The notes beneath the pieces are model-generated. The model saw only the letters and a list, made by a program, of their open reading frames with translations. It searched no databases and was not told the DNA's origin. Shown here one piece after another: positions 1-5,916 of a DNA stretch of 6,381 nt; position 1 is the first letter of the stretch; each line of letters starts with the position of its first letter. The stretch is from Bacillota bacterium (GTDB lineage Bacteria; Bacillota; Clostridia; Peptostreptococcales; Anaerovoracaceae), in contig JAFOGM010000035.1 in assembly GCA_017386805.1 (NCBI GenBank), forward strand, positions 1 to 6,381, given 5' to 3'. The position numbers were made by a program, and so were the translations under genes.

Positions 1-778
1 CGGTGCAGCCATCTATGTGGAAGGTTGTGAAGAACTTCTTGTGGATAATTGCATCTTCACCAATCTGGAAGATGACAGCAACGGAGCAGCCATCGAAGCG
101 GAACGCACTGCCATTACGGTGATCGGATCCACCTTCCGCAATTGTACAACGGAACATAATGGCGGTGCTGTTTATGTACATAACGGTTCCTTGGATGTGA
201 CCAATTCCCAGTTCACAGGAAATCAAGCCGGAGAAAACGGCGGTGCTGTGGCAGTTGTGGATGCAGAGGTGAATGTTGCCACCTGTACTTTAGGCAATAA
301 CGCTGCAGATGGAAATGGTGGGGCCCTGTATGTGGGCGGCGACGCAGGAAAAAAGACAGAAATCTACCTGTCCAACTTTGCTGATAATACTGCTTGGGAA
401 AATGGTGGCGCGTTGGCGGTGAATGATCAGGCGCAGGTGACATTATACGGTTGTATTGTGGATGAAAACACTGCACTGGTCCACGGTGGCGCGGCTTATG
501 TTGGCCAGAATGCTGCTATGAACGCAGTTGACTACAACGATGAGTTGGGAAGAGATATCCATCACACCAAATTCATTGGAAATCAAGCTTCGGAAAAGGG
601 CGATGTAATTTTCGTTGATACTCCGGAGGGCGGGATCGAAGAAGGCGAGGAATGGGTCGAACCTACGGAAGTGGGAAGAAATGAAAATGTAGGATTCGAT
701 GTAACCGACATCGTTTTGGTTTTATCTGCTGTCTTTGTGGCAGTGACTGTGGTTCTGAACTTCAGAAAAGCAAAATAA
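1..778 (+). CDS. Surface protein with Pmp-like GGA repeats and C-terminal membrane anchor (5'-truncated)
   Basis: This is the 3' end of a larger gene. The reading frame is open from base 2, and the GTG at 17 lies inside a repeat, so it is not a real start. Counting from base 2 there are 258 codons. G[GA]A[IVLA] motifs occur at residues 1, 28, 54, 80, 106, 135 and 162, with a degenerate GDV at 200, so the spacing is 26-27 and later looser. Between them lie alternating hydrophobic strands and turns of the form F-x-x-N. This pattern matches the polymorphic outer membrane protein repeat and predicts a right-handed beta-helix. After the repeats comes an acidic linker (about 206-225), then one hydrophobic helix (about 237-254) and the tail RKAK, giving an exposed passenger with its C-terminus in the cytoplasm. 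No LPxTG-type sortase motif is visible. An adhesin-like role is inference only. The gene is followed by a hairpin that could end its transcript. Confidence 0.8.
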   Translation, partial: GAAIYVEGCEELLVDNCIFTNLEDDSNGAAIEAERTAITVIGSTFRNCTTEHNGGAVYVHNGSLDVTNSQFTGNQAGENGGAVAVVDAEVNVATCTLGNNAADGNGGALYVGGDAGKKTEIYLSNFADNTAWENGGALAVNDQAQVTLYGCIVDENTALVHGGAAYVGQNAAMNAVDYNDELGRDIHHTKFIGNQASEKGDVIFVDTPEGGIEEGEEWVEPTEVGRNENVGFDVTDIVLVLSAVFVAVTVVLNFRKAK

Positions 779-792
779 AGACTTGAAATCCC

Positions 793-824
793 TTGCAATT
801 TCAATCGTTACATGTTAATATAAT
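793..824 (+). promoter_or_regulatory. Possible promoter for the ABC-F gene
   Basis: A perfect TATAAT (819-824) lies in an AT-rich stretch after the surface-protein gene. The best -35 candidate is TTGCAA (793-798), but the spacer of 20 bases is longer than the usual 16-18, so the -35 is doubtful. I found no better promoter between here and the ABC-F start at 977. Transcription would begin near 831, at the first base of the hairpin described next. Confidence 0.4.
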
Positions 825-831
825 ATGGTCT

Positions 832-865
832 ATGTACATCGGCTTCGGTCGATGTACATTTTATT
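832..865 (+). terminator. Hairpin with UUCG tetraloop and U-rich tail; intrinsic terminator of the surface-protein gene
   Basis: ATGTACATCGGC (832-843) pairs with GTCGATGTACAT (848-859) in a 12-bp stem with one G-U pair, closed by a C(UUCG)G tetraloop (844-847). The run TTTTATT follows at 859-865. The stem, stable loop and U tract fit an intrinsic terminator for the gene ending at 778. Outside the loop-closing pairs the stem is AT-rich, so its strength is moderate. If the TATAAT at 819-824 is used, the same hairpin would also form the 5' end of the ABC-F transcript. Confidence 0.7.
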
Positions 866-936
866 GTGAAAAACTATCGCAGTTAGAGACCCGACGGGAA
901 CCGGCGGGTTTGCCACATAGAGAGCGACCGGCCAGA

Positions 937-963
937 ATGGCGGTTGCCGAAACAATGATTTAG
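937..963 (+). other. Possible 8-codon leader peptide reading frame upstream of the ABC-F gene
   Basis: ATG at 937 opens the frame M-A-V-A-E-T-M-I and stops at TAG 961-963, so its stop overlaps the first two bases (962-963) of the AGGAGG that serves the ABC-F start. Terminating ribosomes would sit on that site, as in translational coupling or leader-peptide control. Its own Shine-Dalgarno is poor (AGAGAG at 919-924, 12 bases away), and a frame this short can occur by chance. Confidence 0.2.
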
Positions 964-967
964 GAGG
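962..967 (+). promoter_or_regulatory. Ribosome binding site fixing the TTG start of the ABC-F gene
   Basis: A perfect AGGAGG lies 9 bases before TTG 977-979. No ATG or GTG fits this spacing in frame, and the protein then begins M-I-T-V, as expected for this family. This decides the rare TTG start. Confidence 0.85.
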
Positions 968-976
968 AAAAGAGCT

Positions 977-2584
977 TTGATTACAGTTACTAACGTCAGC
1001 TTAAACTTCAGCGGTCAGCCGCTGTTCAAGGACGTAGACCTGAAGTTCACACCGGGAAACTGCTACGGTATCATCGGTGCTAACGGTGCAGGGAAGTCCA
1101 CATTTCTGAGAATCCTGTCCGGAGATCTGGAACCGTCCACCGGTTCTGTGACCATGCCGCCGCAGATGCGCATGTCCGTTCTGAAGCAGGACCACTTCGC
1201 ATTCGAAGAATACACCGTACTGGACACCGTTATCATGGGTAACAAGCGTCTGTACGACATCATGAAGGAAAAAGATGCGCTGTACTGCAAGGAAGATTTC
1301 ACCGATGAAGACGGTATCCGTGCTTCTGAACTGGAAGGTGAATTCGCAGAAATGAACGGTTGGGAAGCTGAATCCGACGTCAGCCGTCTGATCCAGGGCC
1401 TGGGTCTGTCCAATGATATCCTGTACAGCGGTATGGACACCCTGATGGAAAAGGAAAAGGTTAAGGTACTGCTGGCACAGGCTCTGTTCGGTAAGCCGGA
1501 CATCATCCTGCTGGACGAACCGACCAACGGTCTGGACATCCAGGCGATCGACTGGCTGGAAGACTTCCTGCTGGAATACGAAGGAACTGTGATCGTTGTA
1601 TCCCATGACCGTCACTTCCTGAACACCGTATGTACCAACATCGTTGACGTAGACTACGGTAAGATCAAGATGTACGTAGGTAACTACGAATTCTGGTACG
1701 AATCTTCTCAGATGATCCAGAGAATGATGAGAGACCAGAACAGAAAGAACGAAGAAAAGATCAAGGAACTGCAGAACTTTATTCAGCGATTCTCCGCTAA
1801 CAAGTCCAAGTCCAAGCAGGCAACTTCCAGAAGAAAGCTGCTGGATAAGCTGACTGTAGAAGAAATGCCGGCTTCCAGCCGTCGTTATCCCTTCGTTGGC
1901 TTCACCATGGACCGCGAAGCAGGTAAGGAAATCCTGACCGTAGAAGGTCTGTCCAAGACCATCGATGGCGTTAAGGTTCTGGATAACGTATCCTTCCGTG
2001 TGAATAAGGGCGATAAGATTGCTTTCGTAGGTGAATCCGAAATCGCTAACACCACTCTGTTCAAGATCCTGATGGAAGAAATGGAACCGGACGAAGGTAC
2101 CTTCAAGTGGGGTACTACCATCACCACTTCCTACTTCCCCATGGACAACTCCGAATTCTTCAACGACTGCGACCTGAACCTGGTTCAGTGGCTGAGCCAG
2201 TACACCGAAGAAACCACCGAAACCTTCATGAGAGGTTTCCTGGGAAGAATGCTGTTCTCCGGTGACGACGTATTCAAGCCCGTTAAGGTTCTGTCCGGGG
2301 GCGAAAAGGTTCGCTGCATGCTGTCCAGAATGATGCTGTACGGATCCAACGCACTGGTTCTGGATCAGCCCACCAACCATCTGGACCTGGAATCCATCAC
2401 CGCTGTCAACAACGGCCTGATCGATTTCAAGGGCAACTTACTGTTCGCTTCTCACGACCACGAATTCATTCAGACCATCGCCAACAGAATCATGGAATTC
2501 GTTGACGGTAAGCTGATCGACCGTCTCTGCACCTACGATGACTACATCGCAGAACAGAGAGAAAAGGCTCTGGCAAGCCGCTAA
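977..2584 (+). CDS. ABC-F family ATPase, YbiT type, with one degenerate ATP site
   Basis: This is a soluble tandem ABC protein of 535 residues without membrane segments, close in length to E. coli YbiT. ABC-F proteins bind the ribosomal E site and act on translation; they are not transporters. Domain 1 (about 1-238) has Walker A GANGAGKST (34-42), Q71, Walker B ending in D180-E181 and switch H210. The linker (about 240-305) is charged and helical, with the SANKSKSKQATSR loop expected to face P-site tRNA. Domain 2 (about 318-520) keeps the signature LSGGEK (439-444) and H493. It lacks the Walker A lysine (GESEIANTT, 352-360), has D463-Q464 where D-E is expected, and has no Q-loop glutamine near 387-390. 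The domain 1 signature reads LMEKEK (156-161). All four changes fall in one composite site. Codon use is strongly biased (Leu nearly all CTG, mostly AAG, AAC and TTC), suggesting high expression. The gene is probably monocistronic. A housekeeping translation factor is more likely than an antibiotic-resistance ABC-F, given the short linker and no C-terminal extension. Confidence 0.93.
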   Translation: MITVTNVSLNFSGQPLFKDVDLKFTPGNCYGIIGANGAGKSTFLRILSGDLEPSTGSVTMPPQMRMSVLKQDHFAFEEYTVLDTVIMGNKRLYDIMKEKDALYCKEDFTDEDGIRASELEGEFAEMNGWEAESDVSRLIQGLGLSNDILYSGMDTLMEKEKVKVLLAQALFGKPDIILLDEPTNGLDIQAIDWLEDFLLEYEGTVIVVSHDRHFLNTVCTNIVDVDYGKIKMYVGNYEFWYESSQMIQRMMRDQNRKNEEKIKELQNFIQRFSANKSKSKQATSRRKLLDKLTVEEMPASSRRYPFVGFTMDREAGKEILTVEGLSKTIDGVKVLDNVSFRVNKGDKIAFVGESEIANTTLFKILMEEMEPDEGTFKWGTTITTSYFPMDNSEFFNDCDLNLVQWLSQYTEETTETFMRGFLGRMLFSGDDVFKPVKVLSGGEKVRCMLSRMMLYGSNALVLDQPTNHLDLESITAVNNGLIDFKGNLLFASHDHEFIQTIANRIMEFVDGKLIDRLCTYDDYIAEQREKALASR

Positions 2585-2617
2585 GGCGGTTGCCGCGGCA
2601 GCCTGCTGACGCATAGG

Positions 2618-2654
2618 ACTGCGCTGACTATTTCAGTTGGCGCAGTTTTTTATT
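2618..2654 (+). terminator. Intrinsic terminator of the ABC-F gene
   Basis: ACTGCGC (2618-2624) pairs perfectly with GCGCAGT (2640-2646). The stem continues inward through TGACT/AGTTG (2625-2629 with 2635-2639, two G-U pairs) to the loop ATTTC. A T run at 2646-2651 followed by ATT completes a strong rho-independent terminator 33 bases after the stop codon. A smaller hairpin, GGTTGC/GCAGCC with a CGCG loop (2588-2603), lies between the stop codon and the terminator and may protect the 3' end. Confidence 0.88.
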
Positions 2655-2673
2655 GGGAAGAAGCGAACGGATG

Positions 2674-2702
2674 TTTTCCGTCGGAGGAGAGTGTGGTATA
2701 AT
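2674..2702 (+). promoter_or_regulatory. Extended -10 promoter of the rmuC-deoB-pdp operon
   Basis: TGGTATAAT (2694-2702) matches the extended -10 consensus TGnTATAAT exactly. The -35 region is weak; TTTTCC (2674-2679) at 17 bases is the best fit, as is common for extended -10 promoters. It lies just after the ABC-F terminator and about 62 bases before the rmuC start. The predicted transcription start is near 2709. Confidence 0.75.
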
Positions 2703-2763
2703 ATAACTAATTATAGCTTCCTGGCGATGGCCGGGAACGAGAGATTGGGAAGAGAGAAACGTT

Positions 2764-3987
2764 ATGGAATTTACTTTGGATTTGGGAATGATCCTGACAC
2801 TGATCGCGGTGATTGTAGCAGCCATCTGTCTGTTTCAGGTGGTGGAACTGCGTCGTCAGCTGCGGGACAGTCAGAAAGAAATGGCGGAGGAGCTGAAATC
2901 CAGCCGCCAGGAACTGATGCAGTACACACAGGTCAGCTTCAAAGGCATGGGCGATTTGATGGTCACCGGTCAGATGCAGAATGAACAGAAACTGGAGTAT
3001 ATGCGCCAGACCATGGAAAACCGCCTGACCCGAATTCAGGCGGACAACGAAAAACGCCTGGAAGAGATCCGCGACACCGTGGATGAAAAACTGCAGAAGA
3101 CGCTGGAAGACCGTATCGGTCAATCCTTCCAGCTGGTCAGCGACCGTCTGGAACAGGTATACAAAGGACTGGGAGAAATGCAGACCCTGGCCAACGGCGT
3201 GGGGGATTTGAAGAAGGTTCTTTCCAATGTAAAAACACGCGGTATTTTAGGAGAAATCCAGCTCAGTGCGATTTTGGAACAGATCCTGTCGCCGCAGCAA
3301 TACGATACCGACATCGCCACCCGTCCGCAAAGCCGCGAACGCGTGGAATTTGCGGTACGGCTGCCGGGGGATGGAGAACAGCCGGTGTATTTACCCATCG
3401 ATGCCAAGTTCCCTTCGGATACCTATGGAAAGCTGGCGGAAGCCTATGAACAGGGCGATGGGGCTTTGATCAACGAGGCTGGAAAACTGTTTGAAGCCAA
3501 GCTGAAGTCCTTTGCGAAGGATATCCATGACAAATATGTGGAACCTCCCTATACCACGGACTTTGCCATCATGTTCCTGCCGGTGGAAAGCATCTATGCG
3601 GAAGCTGTGCGCAGAGGAATGGTGGAAACGCTGCAGAGGGATTATAAGATCAATATCGCCGGACCTACCACCATGGCAGCTCTTTTGAACAGCCTGCAGA
3701 TGGGTTTCCAGACGCTGGCTATCCAGAAGAGATCCAGCCAGGTTTGGGATGTCCTGGGTGCGGTGAAGACGGAATTTGATAAGTTCGGAACGGTACTGGC
3801 AGCTGCGCAGCAGCGACTGAATCAGGCCAATTCGGAACTGGATAAGCTGGTAGGCGTCCGGACGAGAAAGATCCAGCGTCAGCTGAGAGATGTGACGGCC
3901 CTTCCGGAAGCGGAAACCAGTCGGATCTTCAGTGGATACGGATTGGGAGAACTGGAAACCATAGAAAGTGAGGAAACGTTCGAATGA
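2764..3987 (+). CDS. rmuC: RmuC family DNA recombination protein
   Basis: The 407-residue protein has the RmuC layout. One N-terminal membrane helix (about 8-26) is followed by basic residues, then a long charged coiled coil (about 28-140), then the conserved RmuC domain (about 145-375). Recognisable family blocks are R159-G-I-L-G-E-I-Q-L, the nuclease-like I212-D-A-K-F-P, F271-L-P-V-E-S, and G300-P-T-T followed by a helical end. The fold is predicted to be restriction-endonuclease-like, but a biochemical activity is not well established. In E. coli, loss of rmuC raises recombination between inverted repeats, so the family is thought to limit DNA rearrangement. The N-terminal helix suggests it acts at the membrane. 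The ATG at 2764 follows a purine-rich but imperfect Shine-Dalgarno (GGGAAGAGAG, 2747-2756). This is the first gene of the operon, and its stop overlaps the next start by 4 bases (ATGA). Confidence 0.93.
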   Translation: MEFTLDLGMILTLIAVIVAAICLFQVVELRRQLRDSQKEMAEELKSSRQELMQYTQVSFKGMGDLMVTGQMQNEQKLEYMRQTMENRLTRIQADNEKRLEEIRDTVDEKLQKTLEDRIGQSFQLVSDRLEQVYKGLGEMQTLANGVGDLKKVLSNVKTRGILGEIQLSAILEQILSPQQYDTDIATRPQSRERVEFAVRLPGDGEQPVYLPIDAKFPSDTYGKLAEAYEQGDGALINEAGKLFEAKLKSFAKDIHDKYVEPPYTTDFAIMFLPVESIYAEAVRRGMVETLQRDYKINIAGPTTMAALLNSLQMGFQTLAIQKRSSQVWDVLGAVKTEFDKFGTVLAAAQQRLNQANSELDKLVGVRTRKIQRQLRDVTALPEAETSRIFSGYGLGELETIESEETFE

Positions 3988-4682
3988 GCGTATTTGTGAT
4001 AAGTGATTTACATCTGGCCTTGAATGTGGAAAAGCCCATGGACATCTTTGGCGGAGCCTGGACCAACCATGCGGAGCGTGTAAAAGCCCGCTGGATGGAC
4101 CTGGTGAAGCCAGAAGACCATGTGATCCTTCCGGGAGATATGTCCTGGGGATTGAAGCTGGAAGAAGCCATGGATGATTTAAACTGGATCGAAAGCCTTC
4201 CGGGGACGAAGTACATGGTCAAGGGAAACCACGATCTTTGGTGGGCGTCTTTGTCGAAGCTTTCCAAGCTGTTTGAAACCATTCACTTCGTTCAGAATGT
4301 CAGCTATGAGGCAGAGGATTTTATGGTGGCCGGAACCAGAGGCTGGGTTTGTCCCGGCTCCGATGGCTTTGGTCAGGATGATAAAAAAATCTATGAACGT
4401 GAATTGGGACGATTGAAATTATCCCTGGACGATATGGAGCGGAAGGATCCGGAACGAAAGAAAATCCGCATTGGCATTCTTCATTATCCACCTACCAATG
4501 AACACCACATGGACAGCGGTTTTACGGAACTGTTTGAACAGTACGGTGTTTCCAAGGTGGTGTACGGTCACCTTCACGGAAGAGAGGCATACAAAAATGG
4601 TTTCCAGGGATACAAAAATGGAATCGAATATATTCTGACCTCCTGCGATAAGCTGGAGTGTACACCGCTGCGGATCTTGTAG
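3984..4682 (+). CDS. Calcineurin-like metallophosphoesterase
   Basis: The 232-residue soluble protein carries the full metallophosphoesterase motif set in order: D8-L-H10, G51-D52, G81-N82-H83-D84, H167 in the block LHYPP, and G195-H196-L-H198. These residues hold a two-metal centre that hydrolyses phosphomonoesters or phosphodiesters. The block order, the tryptophan-rich stretch after GNHD and the C-terminal LTSCDKL match the predicted phosphohydrolase group I know as COG1768; its natural substrate is unknown to me. There is no signal peptide, so it should be cytoplasmic. The start overlaps the rmuC stop as ATGA, with GTGAGG (3968-3973) ten bases upstream, so translation is probably coupled to rmuC. 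It could be a nucleotide or nucleic-acid phosphatase given its neighbours, but this is inference. A short duplication (YKNG twice) lies near the C-terminus. Confidence 0.9.
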   Translation: MSVFVISDLHLALNVEKPMDIFGGAWTNHAERVKARWMDLVKPEDHVILPGDMSWGLKLEEAMDDLNWIESLPGTKYMVKGNHDLWWASLSKLSKLFETIHFVQNVSYEAEDFMVAGTRGWVCPGSDGFGQDDKKIYERELGRLKLSLDDMERKDPERKKIRIGILHYPPTNEHHMDSGFTELFEQYGVSKVVYGHLHGREAYKNGFQGYKNGIEYILTSCDKLECTPLRIL

Positions 4683-4701
4683 CGGGAAAGGAGGATCGGT
4701 T

Positions 4702-5877
4702 ATGAAAAGAGCAATTGTCATTGTACTGGACAGCCTGGGCTGCGGAGAACTTCCGGATGCGGACCAGTACGGAGATAAAGGGGCCCATACCATTGACCAT
4801 ATCGCCAGAGAAATGGAAAAACTGGGTGGTTGGCAGATCCACAACCTGAAAGCCATGGGCTTGGGGAATATTGAAGGAATCGGCTGTGTGGATCCGGCGG
4901 CTGCGCCTAAGGGCGCCTATGGCCGTCTGGCAGAAGCTGCCGATGCGAAGGATACCATCACCGGCCACTGGGAAATCGGCGGTTTGTACGTAGCGGAACC
5001 GTTCCAGACCTTTGAAACATTCCCGAAGGAATTCATCGAAGAGTTTGAACGTCGCTGCGGTTTGGGAACCATCGGGAACTATGCTTCTTCCGGAACGGAG
5101 ATCATCGAAAAATATGCAGAAGAACAGAAGTCCACTGGAAAGCTGATCGTTTATACGTCTGCAGACAGCGTCTTTCAGATCGCAGCCAATACAGCGGTGA
5201 TCCCTCTGGAAAAGCTGTATGAATGCTGTGAGATCGCAAGGGAACTTCTGACCGGACCCTGGCAGGTAGGCCGTGTGATTGCCCGTCCTTACGTGGAAGA
5301 AAACGGCGGTTATCGCCGGACCTCTGACCGCAAGGACTACGCAGTGGCTCCGCCGGGAAAGACCATGATGGATCTGGTGAAGGAAGCCGGTCAAACCGTG
5401 TTTGCTGTGGGTAAGATCGAAGATCTGTTCGATGGTCACGGTGTGACAGAAGCCTTGCATAATAAGGATAATATGGACGGAGTGAATCACACCATCACCG
5501 GACTGAAGAAAGATTTTGGCGGTCTGATTTTCACAAATCTGGTGGATTTTGATTCGCTGTACGGTCATCGCCGCGATCCCCAGGGATACGGGTACTGTCT
5601 GGAGGAATTCGATGCCAGACTTCCGGAAATTTTCGCGGCCATGAAAGAAGATGACATTCTGATGATCTGCGCGGACCATGGAAACGATCCGATTCACGAA
5701 GGCTGGAATCATACCAGAGAATACGTTCCGCTTCTGGTATACGGTAAAAATGTAAAAGCAGGTGTGGATCTGGGAACGGGAAGTACGTTCGCAGATATCG
5801 GAGCGACTGTTTGTGATTATTTGGGCGTGGAAGCGACTGCCACAGGGAAGAGCTTCCTGGATCGGATCCTGAAGTAA
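4702..5877 (+). CDS. deoB: Phosphopentomutase
   Basis: DeoB interconverts ribose-1-phosphate and ribose-5-phosphate, and the deoxyribose equivalents, in cytoplasmic nucleoside salvage. The 391-residue length is normal for the family. The alkaline-phosphatase-fold metal ligands known from Bacillus PPM are all visible: D10 (V-L-D-S), D284 and H289 (V-D-F-D-S-L-Y-G-H), D325-H326 (C-A-D-H-G-N-D) and H337 (H-T-R-E-Y). The phosphorylated threonine is T85 in K-D-T-I-T-G-H-W-E. The cap domain lies roughly between residues 95 and 215 and includes G-R-V-I-A-R-P. The start has an ideal AAGGAGG (4688-4694) seven bases upstream, 19 bases after the phosphoesterase stop. The next gene, pdp, produces its substrate. 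I see nothing abnormal in the protein. Confidence 0.97.
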   Translation: MKRAIVIVLDSLGCGELPDADQYGDKGAHTIDHIAREMEKLGGWQIHNLKAMGLGNIEGIGCVDPAAAPKGAYGRLAEAADAKDTITGHWEIGGLYVAEPFQTFETFPKEFIEEFERRCGLGTIGNYASSGTEIIEKYAEEQKSTGKLIVYTSADSVFQIAANTAVIPLEKLYECCEIARELLTGPWQVGRVIARPYVEENGGYRRTSDRKDYAVAPPGKTMMDLVKEAGQTVFAVGKIEDLFDGHGVTEALHNKDNMDGVNHTITGLKKDFGGLIFTNLVDFDSLYGHRRDPQGYGYCLEEFDARLPEIFAAMKEDDILMICADHGNDPIHEGWNHTREYVPLLVYGKNVKAGVDLGTGSTFADIGATVCDYLGVEATATGKSFLDRILK

Positions 5878-5916
5878 ATTACGGGTTTGAAGTTTCATAT
5901 AAAGGGGGACGAACCT

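Larger units (their letters stand above)
866..976 (+). promoter_or_regulatory. Structured leader of the ABC-F gene
   Basis: This G+C-rich stretch between the UUCG hairpin and the ABC-F start can fold into two local stems. The first pairs AGACCCG (887-893) with CGGGTTT (905-911), with one G-U pair. The second pairs GCGACC (924-929) with GGTTGC (942-947) and, past a bulged G930, GCCA (931-934) with TGGC (938-941), with a GAA loop. AACCG (899-903) could instead pair with CGGTT (941-945), so the stems may be mutually exclusive. The second stem ends 14 bases before the ribosome binding site. I do not recognise a known riboswitch or T-box. Several ABC-F resistance genes are controlled by leader attenuation, which makes regulation plausible here but unproven. 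Confidence 0.3.

Noticed and set aside
866..976. T-box or known riboswitch in the ABC-F leader
   Set aside because: No T-box sequence, specifier stem or recognisable aptamer core was found; only weak local stems are present.
1001..2380. A 459-residue open frame on the - strand opposite the ABC-F gene
   Set aside because: It results from the strong codon bias of the sense gene; the translation is low-complexity in style with no recognisable domain, and the + strand protein is unambiguous.
977..2584. Antibiotic-resistance ABC-F
   Set aside because: The linker is short and there is no C-terminal extension; overall similarity is to the YbiT type, so a resistance role has no support in the sequence.
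939..2595. The 11-mer GGCGGTTGCCG on both sides of the ABC-F gene (939-949 and 2585-2595)
   Set aside because: It suggested direct repeats of a mobile element, but there is no transposase, no inverted termini and no longer match; an 11-base match within G+C-rich hairpins is likely chance.
2637..2984. A 115-residue + strand frame starting inside the terminator and overlapping rmuC
   Set aside because: It begins in the terminator stem, lacks a ribosome binding site and reads rmuC out of frame.
4522..5898. A 458-residue open frame on the - strand opposite deoB and the end of the phosphoesterase
   Set aside because: It is a shadow of two well-supported + strand genes; no family motifs were seen and it crosses a gene boundary.
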